Assembly (NCBI RefSeq): GCF_009834545.1
Contig: NZ_CP019427.1
Location: 2,300,001 to 2,364,000, forward strand
DNA from: Pseudomonas sp. S04
GTDB lineage: Bacteria; Pseudomonadota; Gammaproteobacteria; Pseudomonadales; Pseudomonadaceae
Direction of reading: 5' to 3'
DNA length: 64,000 bases
Shown here in pieces: positions 43,479 through 54,947 of this stretch. The position numbers and the translations under genes are program-made. Below the pieces are notes generated by a model. The model was not told where the DNA came from, made no database searches, and saw only the letters and a list, made by a program, of their open reading frames with translations. Each line of letters starts with the position of its first letter. Position 1 is the first letter of the stretch.

Positions 43479-44978
43479 TCATAACCAGCCCGAGGCAAGA
43501 GGCCAAGCGTTGGGGATGGAGACGCGCCCGCCACTGCCACTGGCAAGCAGCTTCACGCCCAGACTGTCTGGCCGCGGATAAAGGCGACTGCTGAGGGTGA
43601 ACTGACCGTTTTCGTCGAACACCTCGATGGACGAGCGATCGAGGAACACATGCAGTTCCAGGTGCTCTTGTGCAGGGTCTATCGCCACGCTGCGCTGCCC
43701 GCTGACTTGCGCACCCGAGCGGCTGCGGTCAAGCACCAGACGATGCAGGGCCGCATCGTAGTACAGCAGCGTTTCCTCCTGGCCGTCCTCACTGCAACGC
43801 AAGGCGACTCCCACCTGCCCGGTGCAGCCGAGCAGGTCCAGATGCACATGGATTTCCAGCATGTCGCCCTTCACTTCCGGCACCCAGCGGGTTCCCGATT
43901 CATCCCACCACGGCGTACCCGGCAATGGCGCTTGGCGCAGAGCGGTGAGTTCCCGCGCCGGATACATGTACAGGCGATCGGCACACAGTTCCAGCTCGCG
44001 CGGCAAACCGAGCATGCCGCACCAGTGATGGGCCTGGCTCGGCATCGGGCTTTCCCACATGTCGAGCCACGCCCACACCAGGCGTCGACCGTCGGCGGCG
44101 AGTAGGGTTTGTGCGGCATAGAAATCATGGCCGTGATCCAGCTCGATAAACGGCCCGCCCGTGAAGTGCCATTCGCTGTCGAGTCGGCCCACTCGATAAC
44201 CGGTCTGGTACTTATTGAGCCGTTCGTAGCCCTGGGGATGCATGCCTTGCGGGGAGTACAGCAGCACATCGCGTCCGTTCAGGCGGAACAGGTCCGGGCA
44301 CTCCCACATGTAGCCATCACCCTCGCTGCCGCGGGACACATAGTCGAGGAACTCCCAGGTATGCAGGTCCGTGGAACGGTACAGCGGGAGCAACGGCACA
44401 TCGCCCAGGCGGGCGCCGGCAATCAGGTACCAGCAGTCATTCTCCTGCCAGACCTTGGGGTCGCGAAAGTGCATGATATCTTCTTGCGGCGCGCGCTCGA
44501 TGACGACGCCATGCTTGACGAACCGGTTGCCGTCGCTGCTGGTGGCCAGGCACTGGACTTGACGGATGCAACGCTCGTCACCGACTTCCCCAAGCCAGGT
44601 ATGCCCGGTGTAGATCAGCGCCAGGGTATCGCCACAGACTACCGCGCTACCGGAAAAACAACCGTCACGGTCGAACTCATCGCCGGGCGCCAATGCAATG
44701 GGCAGATGCTGCCAATGGACCAGGTCGGCACTCTTTGCATGCCCCCAATACATCGGCCCCCATTTCGCTTCGAAGGGGTAGTGCTGATAGAACACGTGAT
44801 ATTCGCCACGAAAGTACACCACTCCGTTAGGGTCGTTCATCCAGCCCACAGGGGGGGCAATGTGATACCCGGGTCGATAATCGTGGATGACGCGAGACAG
44901 GCCGTCACGCAGCGCATGCTGCGCAAGCTCGAGGGCGCCAGGCATGGGAGCGTTCATGGGATTCAAGGACTCAGTCAT
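43479..44978 (-). CDS. GH32 sucrose hydrolase (beta-fructofuranosidase)
   Basis: A 499-residue family GH32 enzyme that cleaves sucrose or short fructo-oligosaccharides. The nucleophile is Asp49 in WMNDPNG. The transition-state Asp is in HFRDPKVW and the acid/base Glu in WECPDLFRL, so all three catalytic motifs are present. There is no signal peptide, so it works in the cytoplasm on sugar brought in by the ABC importer. Although this family is often named sucrose-6-phosphate hydrolase, no PTS is nearby and free sucrose is the probable substrate. The ATG overlaps the stop of the ABC ATPase gene. Confidence 0.93.
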   Translation of the reverse strand: MTESLNPMNAPMPGALELAQHALRDGLSRVIHDYRPGYHIAPPVGWMNDPNGVVYFRGEYHVFYQHYPFEAKWGPMYWGHAKSADLVHWQHLPIALAPGDEFDRDGCFSGSAVVCGDTLALIYTGHTWLGEVGDERCIRQVQCLATSSDGNRFVKHGVVIERAPQEDIMHFRDPKVWQENDCWYLIAGARLGDVPLLPLYRSTDLHTWEFLDYVSRGSEGDGYMWECPDLFRLNGRDVLLYSPQGMHPQGYERLNKYQTGYRVGRLDSEWHFTGGPFIELDHGHDFYAAQTLLAADGRRLVWAWLDMWESPMPSQAHHWCGMLGLPRELELCADRLYMYPARELTALRQAPLPGTPWWDESGTRWVPEVKGDMLEIHVHLDLLGCTGQVGVALRCSEDGQEETLLYYDAALHRLVLDRSRSGAQVSGQRSVAIDPAQEHLELHVFLDRSSIEVFDENGQFTLSSRLYPRPDSLGVKLLASGSGGRVSIPNAWPLASGWL

Positions 44979-46120
44979 AGGGCGCCTGCTCGTGCCGAGC
45001 GCAACGGGACGCCATCCGATGGGGTTTCAATTGTCTGTGGGTAGCGCTTCAAGGCGCTGCCGTCGGCGTCGAACAGGTGCAGATGGGCGACCTCCAGTCG
45101 CAGCTCGACCCGATCGCCGACCTGCCAACCGGCGCTGACCTCGCAACGACAAACCAGCGGTTCGTCCTGCGCTGTCTTGAGGTGCACATAGGTTTCGCTG
45201 CCCAGGTATTCAACCCCGGTCACGGCGATGCCGCTGCTGCCCGTGGCTGCCTTGAGTGACATGTGTTCCGGGCGAATCCCCAGGCTCAGCGGCGTGCCCG
45301 GTGCCAGGTTCGAGCTGTCGAAGGGCAGGGACGTGGCGCCCCAGATACCGGTATCGACCTGGCTGTGTTCACCGGGTGCCTGCAGGAGCGCGGGCAGGAA
45401 ATTCATCGTGGGCGAACCCAGGAAGCCGGCGACAAAGCGGCTGGCCGGGCGCTCATAGAGTTCGCGCGGCGAACCGACCTGTTCGACGTGCCCCCCATTG
45501 AGCACGACAATTTTGTCGGCCAGGGTCATCGCTTCAACCTGATCGTGGGTCACATAGATCATGGTCGAGCCCAGCCGATCATGCAGCCGGGCGATTTCGT
45601 TGCGCATCTGTACGCGCAAGGATGCATCCAGGTTGGAGAGCGGCTCATCGAACAACAGAATGTCCGGTTCCCGCGCCATGGCCCTGCCCATGGCCACACG
45701 CTGGCGTTGTCCTCCAGACAGTTCCCTTGGCTTGCGTTGCAGCAGTTTGTCCAATTGCAGGATCTGCGCGGTTTTCAGCACGCGTTCGCGCAGGCTGCTC
45801 TTTTGCGTCTTGGCCAATTTGAGACCAAAACTGATGTTGTCGTAGACGCTCATGTGCGGGTACAGCGCATACGACTGAAACACCATGCCGACCCCACGTT
45901 CGCGTGGCTCCAGGTCGTTGGCTCGCTGCCCATCGATCAGCAGATCGCCGCCGCAGATCGAATCCAGTCCGGCGATCAGTCGCAGCAGGGTCGACTTGCC
46001 GCAGCCCGAAGGACCGACGAACACCACGAATTCACCCGCCGCGATTTCGAGGCTGACGTCGCGCAGAATCCGCGCGCCGCCCAGTTGTTTGTTGACGTTG
46101 TCTAGTTTCAGTTTGATCAC
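44975..46120 (-). CDS. Sugar ABC transporter ATPase (MalK/UgpC type)
   Basis: A 381-residue ATPase that energises the two permeases upstream. Visible are Walker A GPSGCGKST (about 36-44), Q-loop VFQSYALYPH, signature LSGGQRQRVAMGRA, Walker B ILLFDEPLSN and the H-loop TMIYVTHDQ. A C-terminal TOBE-type domain follows, with SLGIRPEHMSL. In this class one ATPase may serve several sugar permeases. Confidence 0.94.
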   Translation of the reverse strand: MIKLKLDNVNKQLGGARILRDVSLEIAAGEFVVFVGPSGCGKSTLLRLIAGLDSICGGDLLIDGQRANDLEPRERGVGMVFQSYALYPHMSVYDNISFGLKLAKTQKSSLRERVLKTAQILQLDKLLQRKPRELSGGQRQRVAMGRAMAREPDILLFDEPLSNLDASLRVQMRNEIARLHDRLGSTMIYVTHDQVEAMTLADKIVVLNGGHVEQVGSPRELYERPASRFVAGFLGSPTMNFLPALLQAPGEHSQVDTGIWGATSLPFDSSNLAPGTPLSLGIRPEHMSLKAATGSSGIAVTGVEYLGSETYVHLKTAQDEPLVCRCEVSAGWQVGDRVELRLEVAHLHLFDADGSALKRYPQTIETPSDGVPLRSARAGAL

Positions 46121-46147
46121 GATGCTGTTCCTTGTCTTTGTTGGGCA

Positions 46148-46990
46148 TCAACCCTTTAACGCGCCGGCAGTGAGACCGGAAACGATTCGGCGCTGGAAGA
46201 TCAACACCAGAATCACCAGTGGGACGGTGACTATCACCGAGGCCGCCATCAACAACCCCCAAGGCAACTCGTGGGGGCTGCCGCCGGAAATCAAGGCGAT
46301 GGCGACCGGCACTGTGCGTTGCGTGTCGGTGAGAGTGAAGGTCAGGGCAAACAGGAACTCGTTCCACGCGGCAATGAACGCCAATAAGCCAGTGGTAACC
46401 AGTGCGGGCCAGAGCAGCGGCAACAGCACTCGGGTCAGCGTGACCCAGGGGGACGCGCCGTCCATGATTGCCGCTTCCTCCAGTTCATGGGGCAGTTGTC
46501 CCATGAACGTGGTCAGCACCCAGACAGTGAAGGGCAGGGTGAAAATCGTGTAGCTCAGGATCAACGCCCAGGACGTGTTGTACAGGCCCAGCGCGCGGAT
46601 CACCTCGAACAGCCCGGACAGCACCGCGACCTGGGGAAACATCGACACCCCCAGGACCAGCATCAACACCGTGCCACGGCCACGGAACTTGACCCGGCCC
46701 AAGGCGTAGGCGGCGGTCAGGCTGAGGAATAGCGCCAGCGCCACCACGCACAGGGCAACCACCAGCGAATTGCCGATGGCCTGCAGGAATGAGGCTTGAT
46801 GCAGGACCGCCGAATAATTGGAGAAGTCGGGGTTCTTGATCCAGTAGCTCACCTCGAACAAGGCGCTGGACGGCTTCAGCGACGTCACGATGGCGTAGTA
46901 GAAAGGGAAGACCGCATACAGCAGCAATATCCCGATCAGACACCAGAACCCGAGGCGCAACAGGGCTTTTTTCAGTAGACGCGGGCTCAT
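46148..46990 (-). CDS. Sugar ABC permease (MalG type)
   Basis: A 280-residue inner-membrane permease with about six helices and the EAA motif MDGASPWVTLTRVLLPLLWP. The ATG at 46990 overlaps the stop of the partner permease as ATGA and starts a typical N-terminal anchor; the long upstream extension of the frame is antisense-like noise. It forms the channel with the MalF-type partner. Confidence 0.93.
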   Translation of the reverse strand: MSPRLLKKALLRLGFWCLIGILLLYAVFPFYYAIVTSLKPSSALFEVSYWIKNPDFSNYSAVLHQASFLQAIGNSLVVALCVVALALFLSLTAAYALGRVKFRGRGTVLMLVLGVSMFPQVAVLSGLFEVIRALGLYNTSWALILSYTIFTLPFTVWVLTTFMGQLPHELEEAAIMDGASPWVTLTRVLLPLLWPALVTTGLLAFIAAWNEFLFALTFTLTDTQRTVPVAIALISGGSPHELPWGLLMAASVIVTVPLVILVLIFQRRIVSGLTAGALKG

Positions 46991-47949
46991 GCGCGCACCT
47001 CCAATTGACGACGTCCGAGGTACAGGTAAAGCAGGGCGATGACCGCAACCACCAGGAACAGCAGCGTCGAAGCCGCGCTGCCGTAGCCAACGTCCTGGAA
47101 CTCCACCAGATGCTGGCGGGCGTAGACCGACATGCTCATGGTGCTCGATGAGTTCGAGGTCAGCACATAGATAACGTCGAACACCCGCAGCGAATCGAGG
47201 ATGCGGAAGATCGCCGCCACCAGCAGCGCGGGCATCAGCAGCGGCAGCGTGACACGCCAGAACACCTTCAGCGGGTGAATGCCATCGACCCTGGCAGCCT
47301 CGTAGCAATCGCTCGGCAACATCTGCAAGGCCGCCAGCATCAGCAGCGTGACAAAAGGTACGGTCTTCCAGACATCGACGATGATCACCGCCCACATCGA
47401 CAGATCCGCATCGGCCGTCCAGGCCAGGGGCGCATCAATCAGGCCGAGGCTGAGCATCATGTGATTGATGATGCCGAACTGGTCGTTGAGCATCCATGAC
47501 CAGATTTTCGCCGAGACAATGGTCGGAATCGCCCAGGGAATCAGAATCAACGCACGCACCATTGAGCGTCCGGTGAACTTGATGTTGAGCAGCAACGCCA
47601 CCAGCAGCCCCAGGACGATTTCCAGGCCCACCGACACCACGGTGAAATGCAAGGTGTTACGCACCGCGTTCCACCATTGAGGATCGACCAGGATGCCCGA
47701 CCAGGACGAACCGTTGTGGAACAGGTAATTGCTCAAGCCAACGAAGGATCCGCCATCGGTGTCCGCCAGGTTGGCGTCGGTCAGGCTGAACCAGAATGTG
47801 CGCAGCAGTGGCCAGGCTGCCACCAGGGCCAGACACAGCAGCATGGGTGTCAGGAACAACCAGGCGGCGCGCACTCGGCGACGTTGTACGGGCGTTTCCC
47901 GGGTGAGCAGGAGCTCGTCACCGGGGGCGTGGGTAGCAGAGACAGACAT
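46987..47949 (-). CDS. Sugar ABC permease (MalF type)
   Basis: A 320-residue permease with about six helices. The first is LFLTPMLLCLALVAAWPLLR, and the EAA loop lies around ARVDGIHPLKVFWRVTLPLL. It follows the binding-protein gene by 20 bases and overlaps the next permease gene by four. Confidence 0.93.
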   Translation of the reverse strand: MSVSATHAPGDELLLTRETPVQRRRVRAAWLFLTPMLLCLALVAAWPLLRTFWFSLTDANLADTDGGSFVGLSNYLFHNGSSWSGILVDPQWWNAVRNTLHFTVVSVGLEIVLGLLVALLLNIKFTGRSMVRALILIPWAIPTIVSAKIWSWMLNDQFGIINHMMLSLGLIDAPLAWTADADLSMWAVIIVDVWKTVPFVTLLMLAALQMLPSDCYEAARVDGIHPLKVFWRVTLPLLMPALLVAAIFRILDSLRVFDVIYVLTSNSSSTMSMSVYARQHLVEFQDVGYGSAASTLLFLVVAVIALLYLYLGRRQLEVRA

Positions 47950-47969
47950 GCTGATTTCCTTCCTTTGAC

Positions 47970-49244
47970 TTACCAGTTCCGGCGTTTGATGCGCGTGAGT
48001 TCGCTTTCCAGGTCGACCAGCGCCTGATCGACAGGCAACTCGTCCGCCAGTACGCCATGCACTCGATCGAAGAACGCATTGGAGACTCGTGGATAGCGAT
48101 CGGCAGTGATCGAGGCGGGGCGCATCACTCCAGCGTTGAGAATGCTGTGCAGCTGGCTGTAGTAAGGCATTGCCGCGAGCAATTCAGGGTCTTGGTAGAG
48201 CGACTCGATAACCGGGTTATAGGCGCCGATCAGCGCACGACGTTTTTGTTCTTGGGCACTGCTCAGGTAGCTCACCAGCTCGGCGGCAAGTTTTGGCTGG
48301 GCGCTGTACCGCGACACCGCCAGGCCCCAACCACCGAGGGTCGATGCATGGCTGCCAGCGTCGCCGCCGCGGGGCAGGGGAGCGACGCCAACCTTGTCTT
48401 TTACTGCGCTGTCCTGGCTTTGTACCAAGGCCCAGACATACGGCCAGTTACGCATGAACAGCGCATTGCCCGACTGGAATACGCCGCGACCTTCTTCCTC
48501 GGTGTAATTGAGCACGCCCCGTGGGGAGATGTCGCCGACCCAGCTTTTGGCCAGGGTCAACGCCGTTCTCGAGGCCTGGCTGTTGACCACGATATCGCCT
48601 CGTGAATTGACCAGCCCGCCTTCCGGATGGCTGCTGATCCACTCCAGCGCATTGCAGGTCAGGCCTTCGTAGGCACGCCCTTGGAAGATGTAACCCCAGG
48701 CATTGGGATTCCCGGCCGTGCGCTCTGCCTGCTGGACACTCCTGGCGGTCGCGGTCATTTCCTCCCACGTCTGGGGAACCGGCAGGTGGTACTTCTCGAG
48801 CAAGTCCTTGCGGTAATACAGCAGGCCCGAGTCGGTGAACCACGGCATCGTCACCAGCCGTCCGTTCACCGTGGCGTTATCCACCTGTGCCTGGAAATAG
48901 CCTTGGGTGGCGTTGGCTGCAAGCACCTCGCGCAGATCCATCAGGTGTTTGGCCAACATCCCTGGCCAGACCATATCGATTTGAATGATGTCGATGTCGG
49001 CGGACTGCGCACTGAGGATCTGCTGGTAGAACGACAACCTTTCGGTTGCCGAATTAGGCGTAGAAACCACCTCGACGTGGTGACCGGTCTGTTTTGACCA
49101 CGCCTCGACAGCCTCCTTGCACAGTTGCAACTCCGCACCCACGGCACCGCAGGAGATCGTCAGATCGGCTGCATTCGAGAGGGATGGAAGCCCGGCACAG
49201 AGGGTGAACAGTGCTGCTGGAAAGATCGATTTGAGCAGTTTCAT
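47970..49244 (-). CDS. Sugar ABC periplasmic binding protein
   Basis: A 424-residue solute-binding protein of the MalE-like cluster with signal peptide AALFTLCAGLPSLSNAA. Typical stretches are DIDIIQIDMVWPGMLAKHLM, PWFTDSGLLYYRKDLLEKYH and WEEMTATARSVQ. The ATG at 49244 is chosen because the signal peptide starts there; the frame is open another 140 codons upstream across the promoter and operator and into the porin gene, which is not coding on this strand. It is first in the importer operon and probably binds sucrose. Confidence 0.92.
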   Translation of the reverse strand: MKLLKSIFPAALFTLCAGLPSLSNAADLTISCGAVGAELQLCKEAVEAWSKQTGHHVEVVSTPNSATERLSFYQQILSAQSADIDIIQIDMVWPGMLAKHLMDLREVLAANATQGYFQAQVDNATVNGRLVTMPWFTDSGLLYYRKDLLEKYHLPVPQTWEEMTATARSVQQAERTAGNPNAWGYIFQGRAYEGLTCNALEWISSHPEGGLVNSRGDIVVNSQASRTALTLAKSWVGDISPRGVLNYTEEEGRGVFQSGNALFMRNWPYVWALVQSQDSAVKDKVGVAPLPRGGDAGSHASTLGGWGLAVSRYSAQPKLAAELVSYLSSAQEQKRRALIGAYNPVIESLYQDPELLAAMPYYSQLHSILNAGVMRPASITADRYPRVSNAFFDRVHGVLADELPVDQALVDLESELTRIKRRNW

Positions 49245-49274
49245 AAAGGCCCCTTTATTTTTGTTTTTATAAAA

Positions 49275-49286
49275 GTTAACGTTAAC
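49275..49286. promoter_or_regulatory. LacI-type operator GTTAACGTTAAC
   Basis: A perfect 12-bp palindrome with a central CG, flanked by A/T, as in many LacI/GalR operators. It lies 31 bases upstream of the binding-protein start and about 128 bases upstream of the porin start. One site could therefore control both divergent transcripts. The cognate regulator is probably the LacI protein at 42375-43403. Confidence 0.8.
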
Positions 49287-49317
49287 ATCGCCAAATGTAA
49301 CAGCGAATTTGCGATGA

Positions 49318-50979
<1,662 letters not shown>

Positions 50980-51083
50980 TATCTGAACCCGTCCGGCCAA
51001 CAGCAAGGCATAGTGCGTCAGTGATTAACGGTCCAAGCTAGTTGGCCAGCAGTTACCTACAACACAGCATTGAGGAAATGAGC

Positions 51084-52001
51084 ATGGGATTGCCTCGCGC
51101 AGTCGTATTTGGCGAAGCGCTGACCGACCTTGTCCAGGGCACTCCTGGACAGTGGCAGGGCTACCCGGGTGGTGCGCCCTGGAACGTGGCACGCGCGCTC
51201 AGTCGCTTGGGTGTTAGCTGCGCTTTTGCAGGTTCGGTGAGCATGGATTCACTGGGTGACGAGATCGTGGCGCAGTCGCAAGCGGCAGGGCTGGATAGGC
51301 GGTTTATCCAACGGGTAGACCGCACGCCTTTGGTCGCCATCGTTCCATCCAGCCGCCCCCCACAGTATTTTTTTGCGGGAGAGGCCGATCTGTTTTTTGA
51401 TCCGCAGTTGATGCCTGAAGGATGGATCGACCAGGCGCAACTGTGTCATTTCAGTTGCATCAGCCTGGCGCGACAGCCACTGGCCGGCAGGCTGGTGAAC
51501 ATAGCTCAGCAGGCCAAGGCAGCGGGCAAGCGGATCAGTTTTGACCCGAACTGGCGCAATTTGATGGACAGCCATTATCGCGAGCAGACCTTCCCGACGA
51601 TGACCGCCCTTGCCGACATGATCAAGCTCTCCGACGAAGACCTTCGGCATATCTATCCAGGACTGTCCGAACAACAGGCAATGGATGAGCTGCGTGCGCT
51701 CAATCCTCAGGCGCAGATCCTGTTTACTCGAGGCGAGCACGGGATGATTCTCCACACCCCGGACAGCCAATTCGAGCAGCCGGCGATTGCCGTGAACGTG
51801 GCAGACACGGTGGGCGCAGGAGACGCGTGCATGGCCGGTTGGCTGGCGGCGCAGTTGCTGGGGATCTCCGACCTGCGCGCGCGCCTGCGATTTTCAGCGG
51901 CTTGCGCATCCATATCTTGCCGCCATGCCGGCGCCCATGCGCCAGCGCTGACGGATGTGCACAGTCTGCTGCAACTGCTCGACCGCAACGACTCACGGTG
52001 A
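51084..52001 (+). CDS. PfkB-family fructokinase
   Basis: A 305-residue ribokinase-family kinase, probably phosphorylating the fructose released by the GH32 enzyme. N-terminal VVFGEALTDLVQG and GGAPWNVARALSRLG and the C-terminal anion-hole/catalytic NVADTVGAGDACMAGWLA are the two family signatures. GAGG is eight bases upstream of the ATG at 51084; the ATG at 51078 is too close to it. It follows the porin gene by about 100 bases. Confidence 0.9.
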   Translation: MGLPRAVVFGEALTDLVQGTPGQWQGYPGGAPWNVARALSRLGVSCAFAGSVSMDSLGDEIVAQSQAAGLDRRFIQRVDRTPLVAIVPSSRPPQYFFAGEADLFFDPQLMPEGWIDQAQLCHFSCISLARQPLAGRLVNIAQQAKAAGKRISFDPNWRNLMDSHYREQTFPTMTALADMIKLSDEDLRHIYPGLSEQQAMDELRALNPQAQILFTRGEHGMILHTPDSQFEQPAIAVNVADTVGAGDACMAGWLAAQLLGISDLRARLRFSAACASISCRHAGAHAPALTDVHSLLQLLDRNDSR

Positions 52002-52065
52002 ACAGTCTGTCGGCAAGCTAGGACGCGTTGAGTGGCAGAGCTACAGATACCCGTGCAGCAGTTTG

Positions 52066-53046
52066 TCAGGCCGCCCCCTCGAGAAATTGCTCGGCGTAAT
52101 GACACGCTACCTGGCGGCTGTCGAGCAAACGCAAGGCCGGCTCTTCGGTACTACAACGCTCGGTGGCGTACGGGCAGCGCTTGTGGAAGGCGCAGCCGGA
52201 CGGTGGGTTCAGCGGGTTGGGCAGTTCGCCGACGATCTTGATTTTCGGTTTGTCCGGGTCCGGGTGGATGGTCGGTGTGGCCGACAGCAGGGCCTGGGTG
52301 TAGGGGTGCAGGGGGCGGGTGTAGATGTCCTCTTTCGGGCCCATTTCCACTGGCCGGCCGAGGTACATGACCATCACGTGGTCGGCCACATGGCGGACCA
52401 CCGCCAGGTTGTGAGAGATGAACACGTAGGCGGTGTTGAATTCCTGCTGCAGGTCCATGAACAGGTTCAGCACCTGGGCCTGGATCGACACGTCCAGCGC
52501 CGAGGTCGGTTCGTCCGCCACCAGCACTTTCGGTTGCAGCATCATTGCCCGGGCGAGGGCGATCCGCTGGCGCTGGCCGCCGGAAAACATGTGCGGATAA
52601 CGCTGGTAATGCTCGGGACGCAGGCCGACCTGCTTCATCATCGCCTGGACTTTGTCGCGCCGCTCGCTGGCCGAGAGGTTGGTGTTGATCAGCAGCGGCT
52701 CGGCCAATTGGTCACCGATTTTCTGCCGCGGGTTGAGCGACGCGTACGGGCTCTGGAACACCATCTGCACGTCTTTGCGCAACTGCTTGCGCTCGGCCTT
52801 GTTGGCCCCGGTGACTTCCTGGCCGGCGATTTTCAACGAGCCGGAAGACGGCTCTTCGATCAGCGTCAGGGCGCGGGCCAGGGTCGACTTGCCGCAACCG
52901 GATTCGCCGACCACGGCCAGGGTCTTGCCGGCTTCCAGTTCGAACGACACGCCGTTGAGCGCACGCACGGTGGCGTGGCCCTTGAACAGGCCGCGGGAGA
53001 CTTCGTAGTGACGGGTCAGGTCGCGGGCGGTGAGAACGACGGCCAT
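52066..53046 (-). CDS. dppF: Peptide ABC transporter ATPase (DppF/OppF type)
   Basis: A 326-residue ATPase with Walker A VVGESGCGKST (about 48-58), signature FSGGQRQRIALARA and Walker B VLVADEPTSALD. The C-terminal oligopeptide-transporter segment has NPLNPPSGCAFHKRCPYATERC, where the cysteines resemble an iron-sulfur or zinc site. The ATG at 53046 shares one base with the stop of the preceding ATPase gene; longer frames run into that gene. It is last in the dppABCDF-like operon. Confidence 0.92.
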   Translation of the reverse strand: MAVVLTARDLTRHYEVSRGLFKGHATVRALNGVSFELEAGKTLAVVGESGCGKSTLARALTLIEEPSSGSLKIAGQEVTGANKAERKQLRKDVQMVFQSPYASLNPRQKIGDQLAEPLLINTNLSASERRDKVQAMMKQVGLRPEHYQRYPHMFSGGQRQRIALARAMMLQPKVLVADEPTSALDVSIQAQVLNLFMDLQQEFNTAYVFISHNLAVVRHVADHVMVMYLGRPVEMGPKEDIYTRPLHPYTQALLSATPTIHPDPDKPKIKIVGELPNPLNPPSGCAFHKRCPYATERCSTEEPALRLLDSRQVACHYAEQFLEGAA

Positions 53047-54014
53047 TACGCCACCTCCTGATTCAAAGGATAGAAGCAGCGAGCGAGGCTGTTGCTTTTC
53101 GGATCGAGGGCCGGGCGCTGGGCGCGGCAGTTGTCCTGCACGTAGGGGCAGCGTGGCGACAGCAGGCAACCCTGCGGACGGTCGTAACGGCCGGGAACGA
53201 TACCCGGCAGCGTGGCCAGGCGCGATTCGCCCAGGCTGTGCTCCGGAATCGCCTTGAGCAGGGCTTCGCTGTACGGGTGCGCGGGAATGTCGAACAGCTG
53301 CGGCACCTGGCCGACTTCCACCGCTTGGCCGGCGTACATCACGCACACGCGCTGGGCGGTTTCGGCGACCACGGCGAGGTCGTGGGTGATCAGCACCAGG
53401 CCCATGTTCTGCTCTTTCTGCAGGGCCAGCAGCAGGTCCATGATCTGCGCCTGAATGGTCACGTCGAGGGCGGTGGTCGGTTCGTCGGCGATCAGCAGCT
53501 TGGGTTCGCCAGCAATTGCCATGGCAATCGCCACGCGTTGGCTCATGCCGCCGGAGAGCTGGTGCGGGTAGGCGTCCATGCGGCTGGCGGCCCCGGGAAT
53601 CTCGACTTTTTCCAGCAGTTCGATGGCACGCTTGCGCGCCGCGCGGCCGGACATTTTCAGGTGCAGGCGCAGCACTTCTTCAATCTGGAAACCGACGGTG
53701 TAGCTCGGGTTCAGCGCGGTCATCGGGTCCTGGAAGACCATGGCCAGGTCTTTGCCGACGATCTGCCGCCGCTGGCGGTTGCTCAGCTTGAGCATGTTCT
53801 TGCCGTCGAAGTTCAGGGCGTCGGCGGTGACGATACCGGGGGGCTCGATCAGGCCCATCAGCGCCATCATGGTCACCGATTTACCCGACCCCGACTCGCC
53901 AACGATGGCCAGGACTTCGCCCTTGTCCACGCTAATGTCGAGGCCGTCGACCACCGGAACGGCGGTCTTGTCGCCGAAACGCACGTTGAGATTGTTGATT
54001 TCTAACAGTGACAT
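53046..54014 (-). CDS. dppD: Peptide ABC transporter ATPase (DppD/OppD type)
   Basis: A 322-residue ATPase pairing with the DppF-type protein. It has Walker [11 protein letters not shown] (about 36-45), signature [14 protein letters not shown], Walker [13 protein letters not shown] and the C-terminal [15 protein letters not shown]. The ATG at 54014 follows GGAG and gives the usual N-terminus ([12 protein letters not shown]). Confidence 0.92.
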   Translation of the reverse strand: MSLLEINNLNVRFGDKTAVPVVDGLDISVDKGEVLAIVGESGSGKSVTMMALMGLIEPPGIVTADALNFDGKNMLKLSNRQRRQIVGKDLAMVFQDPMTALNPSYTVGFQIEEVLRLHLKMSGRAARKRAIELLEKVEIPGAASRMDAYPHQLSGGMSQRVAIAMAIAGEPKLLIADEPTTALDVTIQAQIMDLLLALQKEQNMGLVLITHDLAVVAETAQRVCVMYAGQAVEVGQVPQLFDIPAHPYSEALLKAIPEHSLGESRLATLPGIVPGRYDRPQGCLLSPRCPYVQDNCRAQRPALDPKSNSLARCFYPLNQEVA

Positions 54015-54024
54015 GGGAATCTCC

Positions 54025-54936
54025 TCAGGCGGCGTTCTTGAGTTTCGGGTCCAGCGCATCGCGCAGGCCGTCGCCCATCAAGTTGATTGCCAGCACGCTG
54101 AGCAAAATGGTCAAGCCAGGCAGGCTTACCACCCACCAGGCGCGTTCGATGTAGTCGCGGGCCGAGGCCAGCATGGTGCCCCACTCCGGGGTTGGCGGTT
54201 GCACGCCGAGGCCGAGGAAGCCCAGGGCGGCGGCATCGAGAATTGCCGAGGAGAAACTCAGGGTCGCCTGGACGATCAGCGGAGCCATGCAGTTGGGCAG
54301 CACGGTGATGAACATCAGGCGGGGCAGGCCGGCACCGGCCAGGCGCGCGGCCGTCACGTAGTCACGGTTCAGCTCGCCCATCACCGCGGCGCGGGTCAGG
54401 CGCACGTAGGACGGCAGGGACACGATGGCGATGGCGATCACGGTGTTGATCAGGCCAGGGCCGAGGATGGCGACAATCGCCACGGCCAGCAGCAAGGAGG
54501 GCAGGGCCAGCATGATGTCCATCAGGCGCATGATGGTCGGGCCTAGAAGCCGCGGGAAGAAGCCGGCGAACAGGCCCAGCAGGATCCCCGGGATCAACGA
54601 CATCACCACCGACGACAAGCCGATCATCAGCGACAGGCGCGAACCCTGGATCAAGCGCGACAGCAGGTCGCGCCCCAGTTCATCGGTACCGAGCAGGAAC
54701 TGCAGTTGCCCGCCTTCGAGCCAGGCCGGCGGGGTCAGCAGGAAGTCGCGGTACTGCTCGCTGGGGTTATGCGGGGCAACCCAGGGCGCGAAGATCGCGC
54801 AGAAGATCACCAGCAACATGAACATCAGGCCGGCAACGGCGCCTTTGTTTTTGGAGAACGCTTGCCAGAATTCTTTGTACGGGGACGGATACAGCAGGCT
54901 TTGATCGACTGCTACCGAGGGTGTTGGAGTACTCAT
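54025..54936 (-). CDS. dppC: Peptide ABC permease (DppC type)
   Basis: A 303-residue permease. A cytoplasmic N-terminus ends in [20 protein letters not shown], followed by about six helices, with the permease motif in [20 protein letters not shown]. The family motif [20 protein letters not shown] is present near residue 85-105. The ATG at 54936 removes a non-homologous extension. It lies 11 bases after dppB. Confidence 0.92.
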   Translation of the reverse strand: MSTPTPSVAVDQSLLYPSPYKEFWQAFSKNKGAVAGLMFMLLVIFCAIFAPWVAPHNPSEQYRDFLLTPPAWLEGGQLQFLLGTDELGRDLLSRLIQGSRLSLMIGLSSVVMSLIPGILLGLFAGFFPRLLGPTIMRLMDIMLALPSLLLAVAIVAILGPGLINTVIAIAIVSLPSYVRLTRAAVMGELNRDYVTAARLAGAGLPRLMFITVLPNCMAPLIVQATLSFSSAILDAAALGFLGLGVQPPTPEWGTMLASARDYIERAWWVVSLPGLTILLSVLAINLMGDGLRDALDPKLKNAA

Positions 54937-54947
54937 GGGTAATGATC

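Noticed and set aside
44887..45138. Short + strand frames at the GH32/ABC ATPase junction
   Set aside because: Both leftward genes cover the region with an ATGA overlap and leave no room for another gene.
51955..53061. A 368-codon + strand frame
   Set aside because: It is antisense to the DppF-type ATPase; its composition reflects the reversed ATPase codons.
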